From NCBI RefSeq assembly GCF_017916515.1, contig NZ_JAFMTA010000001.1, positions 1,911,127 through 1,975,126 of the forward strand: a stretch of DNA of 64,000 bases, read 5' to 3'. A program made the translations under genes and the position numbers. This document shows positions 17,101-24,470 of this stretch, piece by piece. Origin of the DNA: Naasia sp. SYSU D00948 (GTDB lineage Bacteria > Actinomycetota > Actinomycetes > Actinomycetales > Microbacteriaceae). The notes under the pieces are model-generated. The model did no database searches. It was not told the origin of the DNA and saw only the letters and a list, made by a program, of their open reading frames with translations. Each line of letters begins with the position of its first letter. The first letter of the stretch is position 1.

Positions 17101-17258
17101 AGGGACGCCGACTCGAGACCGCCCTCAGGCTCGCCGACGCGATCGTCCTGCCCGAGACCTCCGTGCTCTTCGCCGCAGCGGCCGAGCCGCAACCCGAAAC
17201 CCGACAGAGCCGTCCCCTCGCGACGGCCTCCCTCCGTCGAAAGGCGGTCCTCTCGTGA
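14169..17258 (+). CDS. MMPL-family transporter with C-terminal ABC-ATPase-like pseudo-domain
   Basis: 1029 residues. Residues ~1-800 are a two-repeat MMPL/RND exporter: TM1, an extracytoplasmic domain, five further TMs containing the GLAVGIDYSLFIVSRHR motif, a ~110-residue linker rich in Asp/Ala with SDID-type repeats, then the second repeat with FGLAMDYEVFLVSG. Residues ~815-1015 are extra. They follow the order of an ABC ATPase but without a Walker A lysine: the loop reads VIAADPWERRAVLSALSGRL, then GHAQVLGLPL, LPLEGRIAVALALGVASG in place of the LSGGQ helix, and VVAIDLGETEG in place of Walker B. The stop overlaps the YhgE-like gene (GTGA). Export of lipids or drugs is inferred from the family. 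Confidence 0.85.
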   Translation: MATLLYRLGRWAYGRPWRVLIAWVVLGAAIGTGAVLLGGQTQESYAIPGTESQEAIDKLDAVFPQAAGANIQVVYQAPEGDRVEDDRYSSAIDEMAADLERVDGVESVSTPFSEFATDAVSDDGRVGITQVTLDSSSEDVSEATIEEVLATADSARDAGLTVEFGGQVFQDNEFGITIIEAFGVVFAAVVLVMTFGSLLAAGFPLLVALVAVGITVGAITLVASFASVSSTAPMLALMIGLAVGIDYSLFIVSRHRNQLATGMDPRESAGSSIATAGSAVVFAGLTVIIALLGLLVVGIPFLSVMGVAAAGAVLVAVLVSVTLLPALLGLAGRRLAPKPGSRAARRAIAAMSDNGAAAPGPAGASAAASGPEASDIDALATSDIDTLGASDTDAIPAATSPSTDAAAPTRDTPDTASSPGVAAVPVRALDAEDAKPSFGTRWVRLLLKAPIVPVVLVVGLLGALLVPALQLQLSLPDNGSEPRDSTQRKAYDIVADAFGPGRNGPLLVLVDITQTTEVLEDLEEIRERLGELPDVSAVGPGTPNPSVDTAIIQVIPESSPDSPETTALVERIRDLAPSIEEEFGTPLAVTGTTAVMIDISSTLGRALIPFAAIVLGLSILLLMMVFRSLFVPIKAALGFLLSIIGSFGVVVAVFQLGWFADVLGVEPGPILSFLPILLIAVLFGLAMDYEVFLVSGMRETWVHTRDARRAVEVGFAHAARVVTAAALIMFFVFASFVPEGSGPIKPIALALATGILFDAFLVRMTLVPAAMALAGRAAWYLPRWLGRLLPNVDIEGESLGAHRTGLEWARARDGAAVSAEGLIIPGADAPLSIEVPSGGIGVIAADPWERRAVLSALSGRLPIIAGHAQVLGLPLPSDATGIARRVALLDIAPVVEPPVGELINERLTMTRPPFGSRRASARVIFERMASALDLEGLPPVRRGDRTAALPLEGRIAVALALGVASGAGVVAIDLGETEGRRLETALRLADAIVLPETSVLFAAAAEPQPETRQSRPLATASLRRKAVLS

Positions 17259-19135
17259 CCTCCCTCGCCTCGCGGCCCGCCCTCCGGGCGCTCGCCCTCG
17301 TGATCCTGATCCTGGTGCCGCTCGCGGTCGTCGCCCTGTTCGCGGGCGCGCTCTCGGAGGTCGGGTCGCGTGACGGGCGCATCCCCGCCGCCATCGTCAA
17401 CCAGGACGAGATGGTCGAGCAGACCGAGGAGGACGGCACCGTCACGCCGGTCCTCGCCGGACGCCTGCTCGTGACCGAGCTCACCGGGAGCGGAACCGGA
17501 GGCGGCGCCGGCGCATTCGACTGGCGCATCACGAACGAGCGGGAGGCGGAGGACGCGCTCGCGAGGGGCGACGTCTACGCGGTCCTCCTGATCCCGGAGG
17601 ACTTCTCCGCCGCGGTCACCTCGCTGTCGACCGAGGACCCGACCAAGGGGCAGGTCTCCCTCCGCACGGACGACGCGCACGGGTACCTGGTCGGGCCGGT
17701 GTCCGAGGCGGTCGGCGAGGGCCTCGCCGCGCTGTTCGGCGAGCAGATCTCGCAGCAGTTCATCGCCGGGCTCGTCGGCGGCACCGCCGAGGTCAAGGCC
17801 GCCCTCACCACGGCCGCGGATGGCGCCACGGGTCTCGAGACGGGCGCCCGCGGCCTCGCGACGGCACTCACGGCACTGCGGGACGGCGCGTCGGCGACCC
17901 AGCAGGGCGCCTCCTCCCTCGCGGGCGGCATCAGCCAGTACACGAGCGGCGTCGGAAGCGTCAGCTCCGGGCTCGCGCAGCTCCGCGACGCCACCGGAGG
18001 CCTGCAGCAGCTTCCGGGAGCGGTGGGCAACTACACCTCGAACGTCACCGCCAGCTCGCAGGCTCTCTCCGCTGCCGTCGCCCAGCTCGACCCCGCCACG
18101 ACGGACCCCGCGGTCTACGCGCAACTCCAGGCCGTGTCCCAGGGGCTCGCGCAGCTCTCCGGCGCCGGTCCCGCCCTCGTGTCCGGCGCCCAGGGAGCCG
18201 CGTCCGCCCAGAGCGGCATCTCCTCGATCGCGGGCGCCGCCGCGCGTCTGAACGCAGCCTCGGGCGAGATCAGCGGGGCGGCGGGCTCGCTGAGCGGCGG
18301 CCTGTCCCAGCTCGTGACCGGGCTCGACGCGTCCGCGAGCGGTGTCACCACGCTTGCCGACGGGGCCCTGGAGCTCTCGTCCGGACTCGCGGAGGGTGCC
18401 GCTCAGATCCCCGACTACAGCGAGGAGGAGACACAGCAGATCGCCGAGGTGGGCGCGTCGCCCATCGGCCTCACCACCCAGCGCGCGCACGAGGTGGACG
18501 ACCTGCCCCTTATGGCGTCCAGCCTGTTCATCCCGGTGAGCCTCTGGATCGGCGCGCTCGCCACCTTCCTCGCGCTCACCCTGTTCACCCCGCGCATCCT
18601 CGCTTCCACGGCGTCCAACCTCCGGATCGCCCGCTACGCGCTGGTCCGGGCCGGCTCGATCGTCCTCGCGCAGGCGCTGCTGCTCGTGGCGCTGCTGCAC
18701 CTCGGCCTGAAGATCGAGTGGTCCGCCCTGCCCGCCACGCTGCCCTTCGCCCTCCTCATCGGCGCGGTGTTCACCTGCATCCACGCGTTCCTCACGGCGT
18801 CGCTCGGACGGTGGGGACTCGTGCTGTCGCTGATGCTGCTCGCCCTGCAGCTGACCGCGACCGGCGGGCTGTACCCGATCGAGATCGTGCCAGAGGCGTG
18901 GCAGGCCGTCAGCCCCTACCTGCCGATGACCCAGGCGGTCGTCGGCATGCAGTCGATCCTCACCGGGGTCGGCCCGGCCCCCGTGATCGCCGCCGCCATA
19001 GCGCTCGCGGCATGGGGACTCGTCGCCGGCGCGCTCACCATGCTCGCGATCGCCCGGAAGCGCTCCGCGTACGCGCTGGGGCTCGCGCACCCGGTCCCCG
19101 CGCAGGTCGCGGCGATCCCCGCGGCACGCGTCTGA
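17255..19135 (+). CDS. YhgE/Pip-like ABC-2-type membrane protein
   Basis: 626 residues. One TM helix at about 8-30 is followed by a long extracytoplasmic region with many Gly/Ala/Ser-rich heptad-like repeats (about 170-400: GATGLETGARGL, GSVSSGLAQLR), as in YhgE/Pip proteins. Five or six TM helices lie at the C-terminus. This topology matches the ABC-2 permease fold. It is translationally coupled to the MMPL gene, whose C-terminus carries an ATPase-like pseudo-domain, so the two products may form one complex. No ATPase gene is adjacent. Homologues are linked to cell-envelope or type-VII-associated functions; the substrate is unknown. Confidence 0.8.
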   Translation: MTSLASRPALRALALVILILVPLAVVALFAGALSEVGSRDGRIPAAIVNQDEMVEQTEEDGTVTPVLAGRLLVTELTGSGTGGGAGAFDWRITNEREAEDALARGDVYAVLLIPEDFSAAVTSLSTEDPTKGQVSLRTDDAHGYLVGPVSEAVGEGLAALFGEQISQQFIAGLVGGTAEVKAALTTAADGATGLETGARGLATALTALRDGASATQQGASSLAGGISQYTSGVGSVSSGLAQLRDATGGLQQLPGAVGNYTSNVTASSQALSAAVAQLDPATTDPAVYAQLQAVSQGLAQLSGAGPALVSGAQGAASAQSGISSIAGAAARLNAASGEISGAAGSLSGGLSQLVTGLDASASGVTTLADGALELSSGLAEGAAQIPDYSEEETQQIAEVGASPIGLTTQRAHEVDDLPLMASSLFIPVSLWIGALATFLALTLFTPRILASTASNLRIARYALVRAGSIVLAQALLLVALLHLGLKIEWSALPATLPFALLIGAVFTCIHAFLTASLGRWGLVLSLMLLALQLTATGGLYPIEIVPEAWQAVSPYLPMTQAVVGMQSILTGVGPAPVIAAAIALAAWGLVAGALTMLAIARKRSAYALGLAHPVPAQVAAIPAARV

Positions 19136-19140
19136 CCCCG

Positions 19141-19173
19141 CCTCCCTCGCGTCGCGATGCAGCGCGTGGGAGG
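19141..19173. terminator. Hairpin between convergent genes
   Basis: An 11-bp stem pairs 19141-19151 with 19163-19173 (one mismatch) between the YhgE-like stop (19135) and the minus-strand stop at 19188. No U-tract follows, as is usual in this GC range. Confidence 0.5.
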
Positions 19174-19187
19174 AGGGGGCAGCCCCG

Positions 19188-20012
19188 TCAGCGGAGCGCG
19201 CCGTCCTCCGGGGCCGGGGCCGGGACGGCGGTGTGCCGGCGCGCGAACTCCAGCGTCGAGCGCAGGAGTTCGAGCCGCTCGTGCTCGTCGGCGGCGTGCC
19301 GGGTGTTCACCTCGGCGACGATCCGGCCGTCCCACCCGCTCCCGGCCAGCCACGCGAGGGTCTCGGCGATCGGCTGGGAGCCGGCTCCCGGGGGCAGGTG
19401 CTCATCGAAGGCCGTGCCCTCCTCGGTGGCGACCGGGCCGTCGCACAGGTGGACGTGCCGCAGCCGCGGTCCGAGCGCCGCGGCGAGCTCCATGCCGTCC
19501 CTCCCCGAAAGCGCGGCGTGCGAGAAGTCGAGCGTGACGGCGTCCGAGTCGAGCTCCAGCGGATCCCACGAGGGCGCGTACACCGAGATCGTCCGGCCGC
19601 GGACGGTCCACGGGAACATGTTCTCCACCGCGACGGTCACGCCGTACTCGTCGGCGGTCGCGGCGACGACGTCGAGGAAGCGGCCGGCATACGCGCGCTG
19701 CCAGCGGAACGGCGGATGGACGACGACCGTGCCGGCGCCGACCGCGCGGGCGAGCCCCGCGGAGCGCTCCAGCTTGACCCTGGGGTCGCGGCCCCAGACG
19801 AACTGCGTGAACAGGAGCACGGGGGCGTGCACGGAGAGGATCGGGACGGCGTAGCGGTCCGACAGGGCGATCAGGGCACCGGCATCGCGGGTGACCTCGT
19901 CGCGCGTCACCATCACCTCGACGCCGTCGTAGCCGAGCTCCGCGGCGGTGGCGAAGGCGCGCTCGGCCCCTTCCGGGTACACGCAGGACGTGCTCACGCC
20001 GATCGGGATCAT
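19188..20012 (-). CDS. Sugar phosphate isomerase/epimerase-like TIM-barrel protein
   Basis: 274 residues matching the AP-endonuclease-2 superfamily (xylose isomerase-like TIM barrel). Successive strands read IGVSTSCVYP, GYDGVEVMV, ILSVHAPVLLF, TVVVHPPFRW, TVAVENMFPW, TLDFSHAALSG and RHVHLCDG, with His/Glu/Asp metal ligands in the expected places. Enzymes of this superfamily include xylose isomerase, myo-inosose dehydratase and endonuclease IV. This one is closer to the unassigned sugar isomerase group. The ATG at 20012 has a GGAGA ribosome site. It is divergent from the fructosamine-kinase-like gene. Confidence 0.75.
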   Translation of the reverse strand: MIPIGVSTSCVYPEGAERAFATAAELGYDGVEVMVTRDEVTRDAGALIALSDRYAVPILSVHAPVLLFTQFVWGRDPRVKLERSAGLARAVGAGTVVVHPPFRWQRAYAGRFLDVVAATADEYGVTVAVENMFPWTVRGRTISVYAPSWDPLELDSDAVTLDFSHAALSGRDGMELAAALGPRLRHVHLCDGPVATEEGTAFDEHLPPGAGSQPIAETLAWLAGSGWDGRIVAEVNTRHAADEHERLELLRSTLEFARRHTAVPAPAPEDGALR

Positions 20013-20182
20013 GGTCTCCGAGCGTACGCCGACCGGTTCGGCGGCTCCTCCTCCTCTTGGGTGATCTCCGGCGGCGGTCAGCAGCCGGAGAGGTTGCGGG
20101 GCCGCGAGAGGGGGCATCGCCTGCGATCGGTCGGGCGAGCAGCGCCGACTCCCGCCCCGGCGATCCCTCCCGGCGTGTCCGG

Positions 20183-20188
20183 TACTCT
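20183..20188 (+). promoter_or_regulatory. -10 box of a leaderless gene
   Basis: TACTCT ends 7 nt before the GTG at 20196, which has no Shine-Dalgarno sequence. Confidence 0.5.
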
Positions 20189-20195
20189 CCCTCGC

Positions 20196-20963
20196 GTGTC
20201 GTCGCCGGGATCGCGGTTCTTCAAGCGCTCCGCGTCGCCCGGGGCTGCGGCGGCGGAGGCCGCGGGGCTCGAGTGGCTGCGGGAGGCGCGCGGCGCGCGC
20301 GTGGTCCGTGTCCTCGGCGTCAGCGATGACGGGATCGAGCTCGAGGCGCTCTCGCACGCGCGGCCCACGGCGACCGCGGCGAGGGCGTTCGGTGCCGCGC
20401 TCGCACGCACCCACGACGCGGGCGCCGCCTCGTTCGGTGCGCCGCCCGACGGCTGGGCCGGCCCGTGCTTCCTCGGCCGGCAGGAGCTCCCCGTCTCGTC
20501 AGGGGAGCGGCCGTGGGGGGAGTTCTACGCGTCCGACCGCGTCCTGTTCTACCTCGACCGTGCGGAGCGGCGCGGCCACGTCACTTCCGATGAGGCGGCG
20601 CTCGTCCGGCGGGCGTGCGAGCGGATCGCCAGCGGGGAGTTCGACGACGGCGACCGCCCGTCCCGGCTGCACGGCGATCTCTGGAACGGCAACGTCGTGT
20701 GGACGGCCGAGGGCGCCGTGCTCATCGACCCCGCCGCACACGGCGGGCACCGCGAGACGGACCTCGCGATGCTCGACCTCTTCGGCTGCCCCCACCTCGA
20801 CGAGATCGTCACGGGATACCAGGAGTCGCATCCGCTCCGAACCGGGTGGCGGGAGCGGCTGCCCCTCCACCAGCTGCACCCGCTCGCCGTCCACGCCGCG
20901 TCGCACGGCCGGTCCTACGCCGCTCCGCTCGCGTCCGCGACGCGCACCGTTCTCGCCCTCTGA
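20196..20963 (+). CDS. Fructosamine kinase family protein
   Basis: 255 residues. The kinase core motif HGDLWNGN (159-166) and the following LIDPAAHGGHRETDLAML metal-binding loop are those of the fructosamine-3-kinase/ketosamine-3-kinase family (aminoglycoside phosphotransferase fold). A shortened N-lobe precedes them. These enzymes phosphorylate ketoamine adducts on proteins or small molecules so that they decompose (deglycation). The start is a GTG with a -10 box 7 nt upstream. The ORF is open far upstream but lacks other support. Confidence 0.82.
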   Translation: MSSPGSRFFKRSASPGAAAAEAAGLEWLREARGARVVRVLGVSDDGIELEALSHARPTATAARAFGAALARTHDAGAASFGAPPDGWAGPCFLGRQELPVSSGERPWGEFYASDRVLFYLDRAERRGHVTSDEAALVRRACERIASGEFDDGDRPSRLHGDLWNGNVVWTAEGAVLIDPAAHGGHRETDLAMLDLFGCPHLDEIVTGYQESHPLRTGWRERLPLHQLHPLAVHAASHGRSYAAPLASATRTVLAL

Positions 20964-21011
20964 AGCGCCGCTTCCCCGCCGCCCCTCCGGGACCCGCGCA
21001 CCGGTCCCCGG

Positions 21012-21041
21012 TAGAATCGGGTCGTGCCGCTCGGTTCGTGA
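21012..21041 (+). promoter_or_regulatory. mrp operon promoter with a five-codon leaderless mini-ORF
   Basis: TAGAAT (21012-21017) lies 6 nt before a GTG (21024) that opens a mini-ORF of five codons ending TGA at 21041. The main gene starts 50 nt later with its own GGAGGA site at 21082-21087. The mini-ORF may be chance or a leader peptide. Confidence 0.45.
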
Positions 21042-21090
21042 TCGGACCCCGCACGCGACGACCGCTGGCCGCCCGACGTACGGAGGAGAC

Positions 21091-24012
21091 ATGCTCGTCG
21101 TCCTCGGCGCCTTCGGAATCGCGTCCGTGCTCGTGCCGGCGCTCACCCCGCGTCTCGGCACCCGCGTCTTCCTGCTCGCGGCGGTGCCCGCGGTCGCGGC
21201 GGTCGTCCACGCGGCCCTGGCGGCGCCCGCCGTGTTCGCGCGCGGGGTCTCCGAGCGCGTGCCCTGGGTGCCCGCCCTCGGACTGACCCTCGACACCCGC
21301 CTGGACCCGCTGTCCTGGGTGCTCGCCCTCCTCGTCGGCGGCGTCGGTGCCCTCGTGCTGGTCTACTGCCGCAGCTACTTCCGGAACGACGAGCCGCACC
21401 TCGGCGCCTTCGCCGGATCGCTGACCGCGTTCGCCGGGTCGATGTACGGCCTCGTGGTAGCCGACGACGTCTACCTGCTGTTCGTGTTCTGGGAGCTGAC
21501 CACCGTCTTCTCCTACCTGCTGATCGGCCACTACTCCTCGCGGCGGGCCAGCAGGGGATCGGCGCTCCAGGCCCTGCTGGTGACGACCTTCGGCGGCCTC
21601 ACGATGCTGGCAGGGTTCGTGCTCCTGACGACGGCGGCGGGCACGAGCAGACTCAGCGAGCTGGCGACCCGGGCGCCGGAGGGCGCCGTCGGGACGGTGG
21701 GCGCCGTCCTGATCGTCGTCGGGATCCTCTCCAAGTCGGCGGTCGTGCCGCTGCACTTCTGGCTCCCGGGCGCGATGGCGGCGCCCACACCGGTGAGCGC
21801 CTACCTCCACGCCGCGGCGATGGTGAAGGCGGGGATCTACCTCGCCGCGCGGTTCTCGCCGGCCTTCGCCGAGACACCCGGGTGGCGCGAGTCGCTCGTG
21901 CTGCTCGGCCTCGTCACCATGCTGGTCGGCGGGTGGCGGGCGCTGCGCGAGACCGACCTCAAGCTGGTGCTCGCGTACGGGACGGTCGCGCAGCTCGGCT
22001 TCCTCACCGCGGCGATCGGCTTCGGCACCAGGGACGCCCTGCTCGGCGGCCTCGCCCTCCTCGTCGCCCACGCGCTCTTCAAGTCGACCCTCTTCCTCGT
22101 CGTGGGCATCGTGGACCACGACACCGGCACCCGCGACCTCCGGAAGCTGTCGGGCCTCGGACGGGCGGCGCCCGCGCTCGCGGTCGTCGCGGCGCTCGCC
22201 GCGGCGTCGATGGCGGGGCTGCCGCCGTTCGCCGGGTTCGTCGGCAAGGAGACGGTGCTCGCCGCGATGGTGCACGCCGGCGAGTCCGGGGACGTCCTCG
22301 GCTGGATCGCCCTCGCAGGTTCCACGGCCGGCTCGGCGCTCACCGCGGCCTACGCGGCGCGCGTGTACTGGGGCGCCTTCGCGCGCAAGCCGGGCGTCCC
22401 GGACGTCGGCGTTATCCGGGAGTCCCCGGCGTTCCTCCTCGCGCCGGCTGTGCTCGCGGTCCTCGGGCTCGCCGGCGGCATCGCCGCCCCGGGCCTCGAC
22501 GCGGTGCTCGCCCCGGTCGCGGACGTGCTGCCCGCCGAGGGCGAGGTCGAGCACCTCGCCCTGTGGCACGGGATCGGCATCCCCCTGCTCCTGTCCGCCG
22601 TCACCATCGGCCTCGGCCTCGGCGCCTTCCTGCTGCGCGAGCCGATCGCCCGGGTCCAGGCGCGACTCGCGCTGCGGAGGTCCGCGAGCGACGCGTACCG
22701 GGGCACCCTCAGCGGAATCGACCGGGTCGCTGCGCGGACCACGAAGGTCGTCCAGCGCGGATCCCTCCCGTACTACCTCGCGGTGATCCTCGTCGTGTTC
22801 GTCGTCGCCGTCGTCTCGGCCCTCGTCCGCCTCGCCCCGCCGCTGCCGGAGGCGCGGCTGTGGGACCAGCCGATGCAGCCCGTCGCCGCCGTGGTGATGT
22901 CGGTCGCGGCGATCGCCGCGACCGTCGCGGCGAAGCGATTCCAGGCCGTCGTGCTCGTCGGAGTGACCGGGTTCGGCATGGCGCTCCTCTTCGCGGACTT
23001 CGGCGCGCCGGACCTCGCGCTCACCCAGGCGCTCGTGGAGCTCGTGACCCTCGTCGCATTCGTGCTCGTCCTCCGGCGGCTGCCCGCCCGGCTCGGCACC
23101 AAGCACGGCTCCTCGTTCCGGCTCGGCCGAGCGGCCCTCGGGATCGCGGTGGGCGCGATCATGTCGGTCGTCGCGCTCGTCGCCCTCGCGGCTCGCACGG
23201 CGACCCCGATCGCGGTCGAGTTCCCGCGGCTCGCCGTCGACGGCGGACACGGCGTCAACGTCGTCAACGTGACGCTCGTCGACATCCGCGGCTGGGACAC
23301 CATGGGCGAGCTCAGCGTCATCATTGCGGCCGCCACGGGCGTCGCGAGCCTCGTCTTCCTGTCCAGCCGGAGCGACCGGATGCCGGAGTTCGCGCGGCGA
23401 TCGGGCCTGTCGCTGCTGCGCGGGCGCTCCGGCCGGCCGTCGGCGGACCACGACGACCGCGGATCCTGGCTGCTCGCCGGCCGCACCCTCGCGCCGCGGA
23501 ACCGCTCGATCCTCCTCGAGGTCGTCGTGCGGCTGGTGTTCCCCGCCCTCATCGTGCTCTCGCTGTACCTCCTGCTCGCCGGCCACAACGCGCCGGGCGG
23601 CGGCTTCGCGGGAGGGCTCGTGGCGGGTCTCGCGCTGGTCGCCCGCTACCTCGCGGCCGGCCGCATCGAGCTCGCCGCGGCGGCCCCGGTCAGCGCGGGG
23701 GCCCTGCTCGGCAGCGGCCTCCTGTTCGCCACGGGTGCCGCAGTCGTGCCGCTCTTCCTCGGGGTGGACGCGCTCACGTCCACCTACCTCGACCTCGATC
23801 TCGGCTGGTTCGGGTCGGTGTCGCTCGTCACCTCGACGATCTTCGACGTGGGGGTGTACCTGGTGGTCATCGGTCTCGTGCTCGACGTCCTGCGCAGCCT
23901 CGGTGCCGAGGTCGACCGCCAGGAGGAGGAGGGCGACGAGCCCTCCCTCGCGGGGCGTCTCGAGGCCGAAGAGCAGCGCCGCTGGACGGCGGGAGCGGGA
24001 GCCCGCCGATGA
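21091..24012 (+). CDS. mrpA: Na+/H+ antiporter Mrp subunit A fused to subunit B
   Basis: 973 residues, the large subunit of the multisubunit Mrp (Mnh) cation/proton antiporter. Residues ~1-790 carry the NADH-dehydrogenase ND5-like helices, including FWELTTVFSYLLIGHY, a SKSAVVPLHFWLPGAMAAPTP-like proton-channel segment, and the MnhA C-terminal helices with DFGAPDLALTQALVEL. From ~800 a MnhB domain begins (LEVVVRLVFPALIVLSLYLL, GHNAPGGGFAGGLVAGLA). A/B fusion is common in actinobacteria. It starts a six-gene operon with stop-start overlaps at A-C, C-D, D-E and E-F. Role: Na+ efflux and pH homeostasis at the cytoplasmic membrane. Confidence 0.95.
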   Translation: MLVVLGAFGIASVLVPALTPRLGTRVFLLAAVPAVAAVVHAALAAPAVFARGVSERVPWVPALGLTLDTRLDPLSWVLALLVGGVGALVLVYCRSYFRNDEPHLGAFAGSLTAFAGSMYGLVVADDVYLLFVFWELTTVFSYLLIGHYSSRRASRGSALQALLVTTFGGLTMLAGFVLLTTAAGTSRLSELATRAPEGAVGTVGAVLIVVGILSKSAVVPLHFWLPGAMAAPTPVSAYLHAAAMVKAGIYLAARFSPAFAETPGWRESLVLLGLVTMLVGGWRALRETDLKLVLAYGTVAQLGFLTAAIGFGTRDALLGGLALLVAHALFKSTLFLVVGIVDHDTGTRDLRKLSGLGRAAPALAVVAALAAASMAGLPPFAGFVGKETVLAAMVHAGESGDVLGWIALAGSTAGSALTAAYAARVYWGAFARKPGVPDVGVIRESPAFLLAPAVLAVLGLAGGIAAPGLDAVLAPVADVLPAEGEVEHLALWHGIGIPLLLSAVTIGLGLGAFLLREPIARVQARLALRRSASDAYRGTLSGIDRVAARTTKVVQRGSLPYYLAVILVVFVVAVVSALVRLAPPLPEARLWDQPMQPVAAVVMSVAAIAATVAAKRFQAVVLVGVTGFGMALLFADFGAPDLALTQALVELVTLVAFVLVLRRLPARLGTKHGSSFRLGRAALGIAVGAIMSVVALVALAARTATPIAVEFPRLAVDGGHGVNVVNVTLVDIRGWDTMGELSVIIAAATGVASLVFLSSRSDRMPEFARRSGLSLLRGRSGRPSADHDDRGSWLLAGRTLAPRNRSILLEVVVRLVFPALIVLSLYLLLAGHNAPGGGFAGGLVAGLALVARYLAAGRIELAAAAPVSAGALLGSGLLFATGAAVVPLFLGVDALTSTYLDLDLGWFGSVSLVTSTIFDVGVYLVVIGLVLDVLRSLGAEVDRQEEEGDEPSLAGRLEAEEQRRWTAGAGARR

Positions 24013-24470
24013 CCGCGTCCCTCGCCCTGGTGGCCGTGATGGCCGTCCTCTACGCCTGCGGCGTCTACCTGCTGCTCGAGAAGAGCATGACCCGCGTGAT
24101 CCTCGGGTTCCTGCTGCTCGGCAACGCGACGAACCTCCTGCTGCTCATCGTGTCCGGACCCGCCGGCTCCGCCCCGATCGTGGACGGGAAGGAGTCCGAG
24201 CCGTACTCGGACCCCGTGCCGCAGGCGCTCATCCTCACCGCGATCGTCATCACCTTCGCCGTCTCCGCGTTCCTCATGGCGCTCGTCTACCGCTCCTGGC
24301 GCCTCGCTCACCAGGACGAGGTGCAGCTGGACGCCGAGGACGTCGCCGTCGGCACGCGCGAGACGCAGCCGACCGAGGCGCCCGACCGCGGGGAGCCCGA
24401 CACGCCGCCGAGCAACGACCAGGAGGAGGCGGGGGACCCCGTCCCCGCCGACGAGGGGAGCGCGCGGTGA
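24009..24470 (+). CDS. mrpC: Na+/H+ antiporter Mrp subunit C
   Basis: 153 residues, NuoK-like: three TM helices (about 5-25, 30-50, 72-95) with GVYLLLEKSMTRVILGFLLLGNATNLLLL, then a hydrophilic acidic tail of ~50 residues not found in short MrpC proteins. The ATG overlaps the mrpA stop (ATGA). Confidence 0.93.
   Translation: MTASLALVAVMAVLYACGVYLLLEKSMTRVILGFLLLGNATNLLLLIVSGPAGSAPIVDGKESEPYSDPVPQALILTAIVITFAVSAFLMALVYRSWRLAHQDEVQLDAEDVAVGTRETQPTEAPDRGEPDTPPSNDQEEAGDPVPADEGSAR

Noticed and set aside
20809-23586. Long minus-strand ORF opposite mrpA
   Set aside because: Highly charged, repetitive Glu/Arg/Gly composition; mirror of mrpA codons, no domain.
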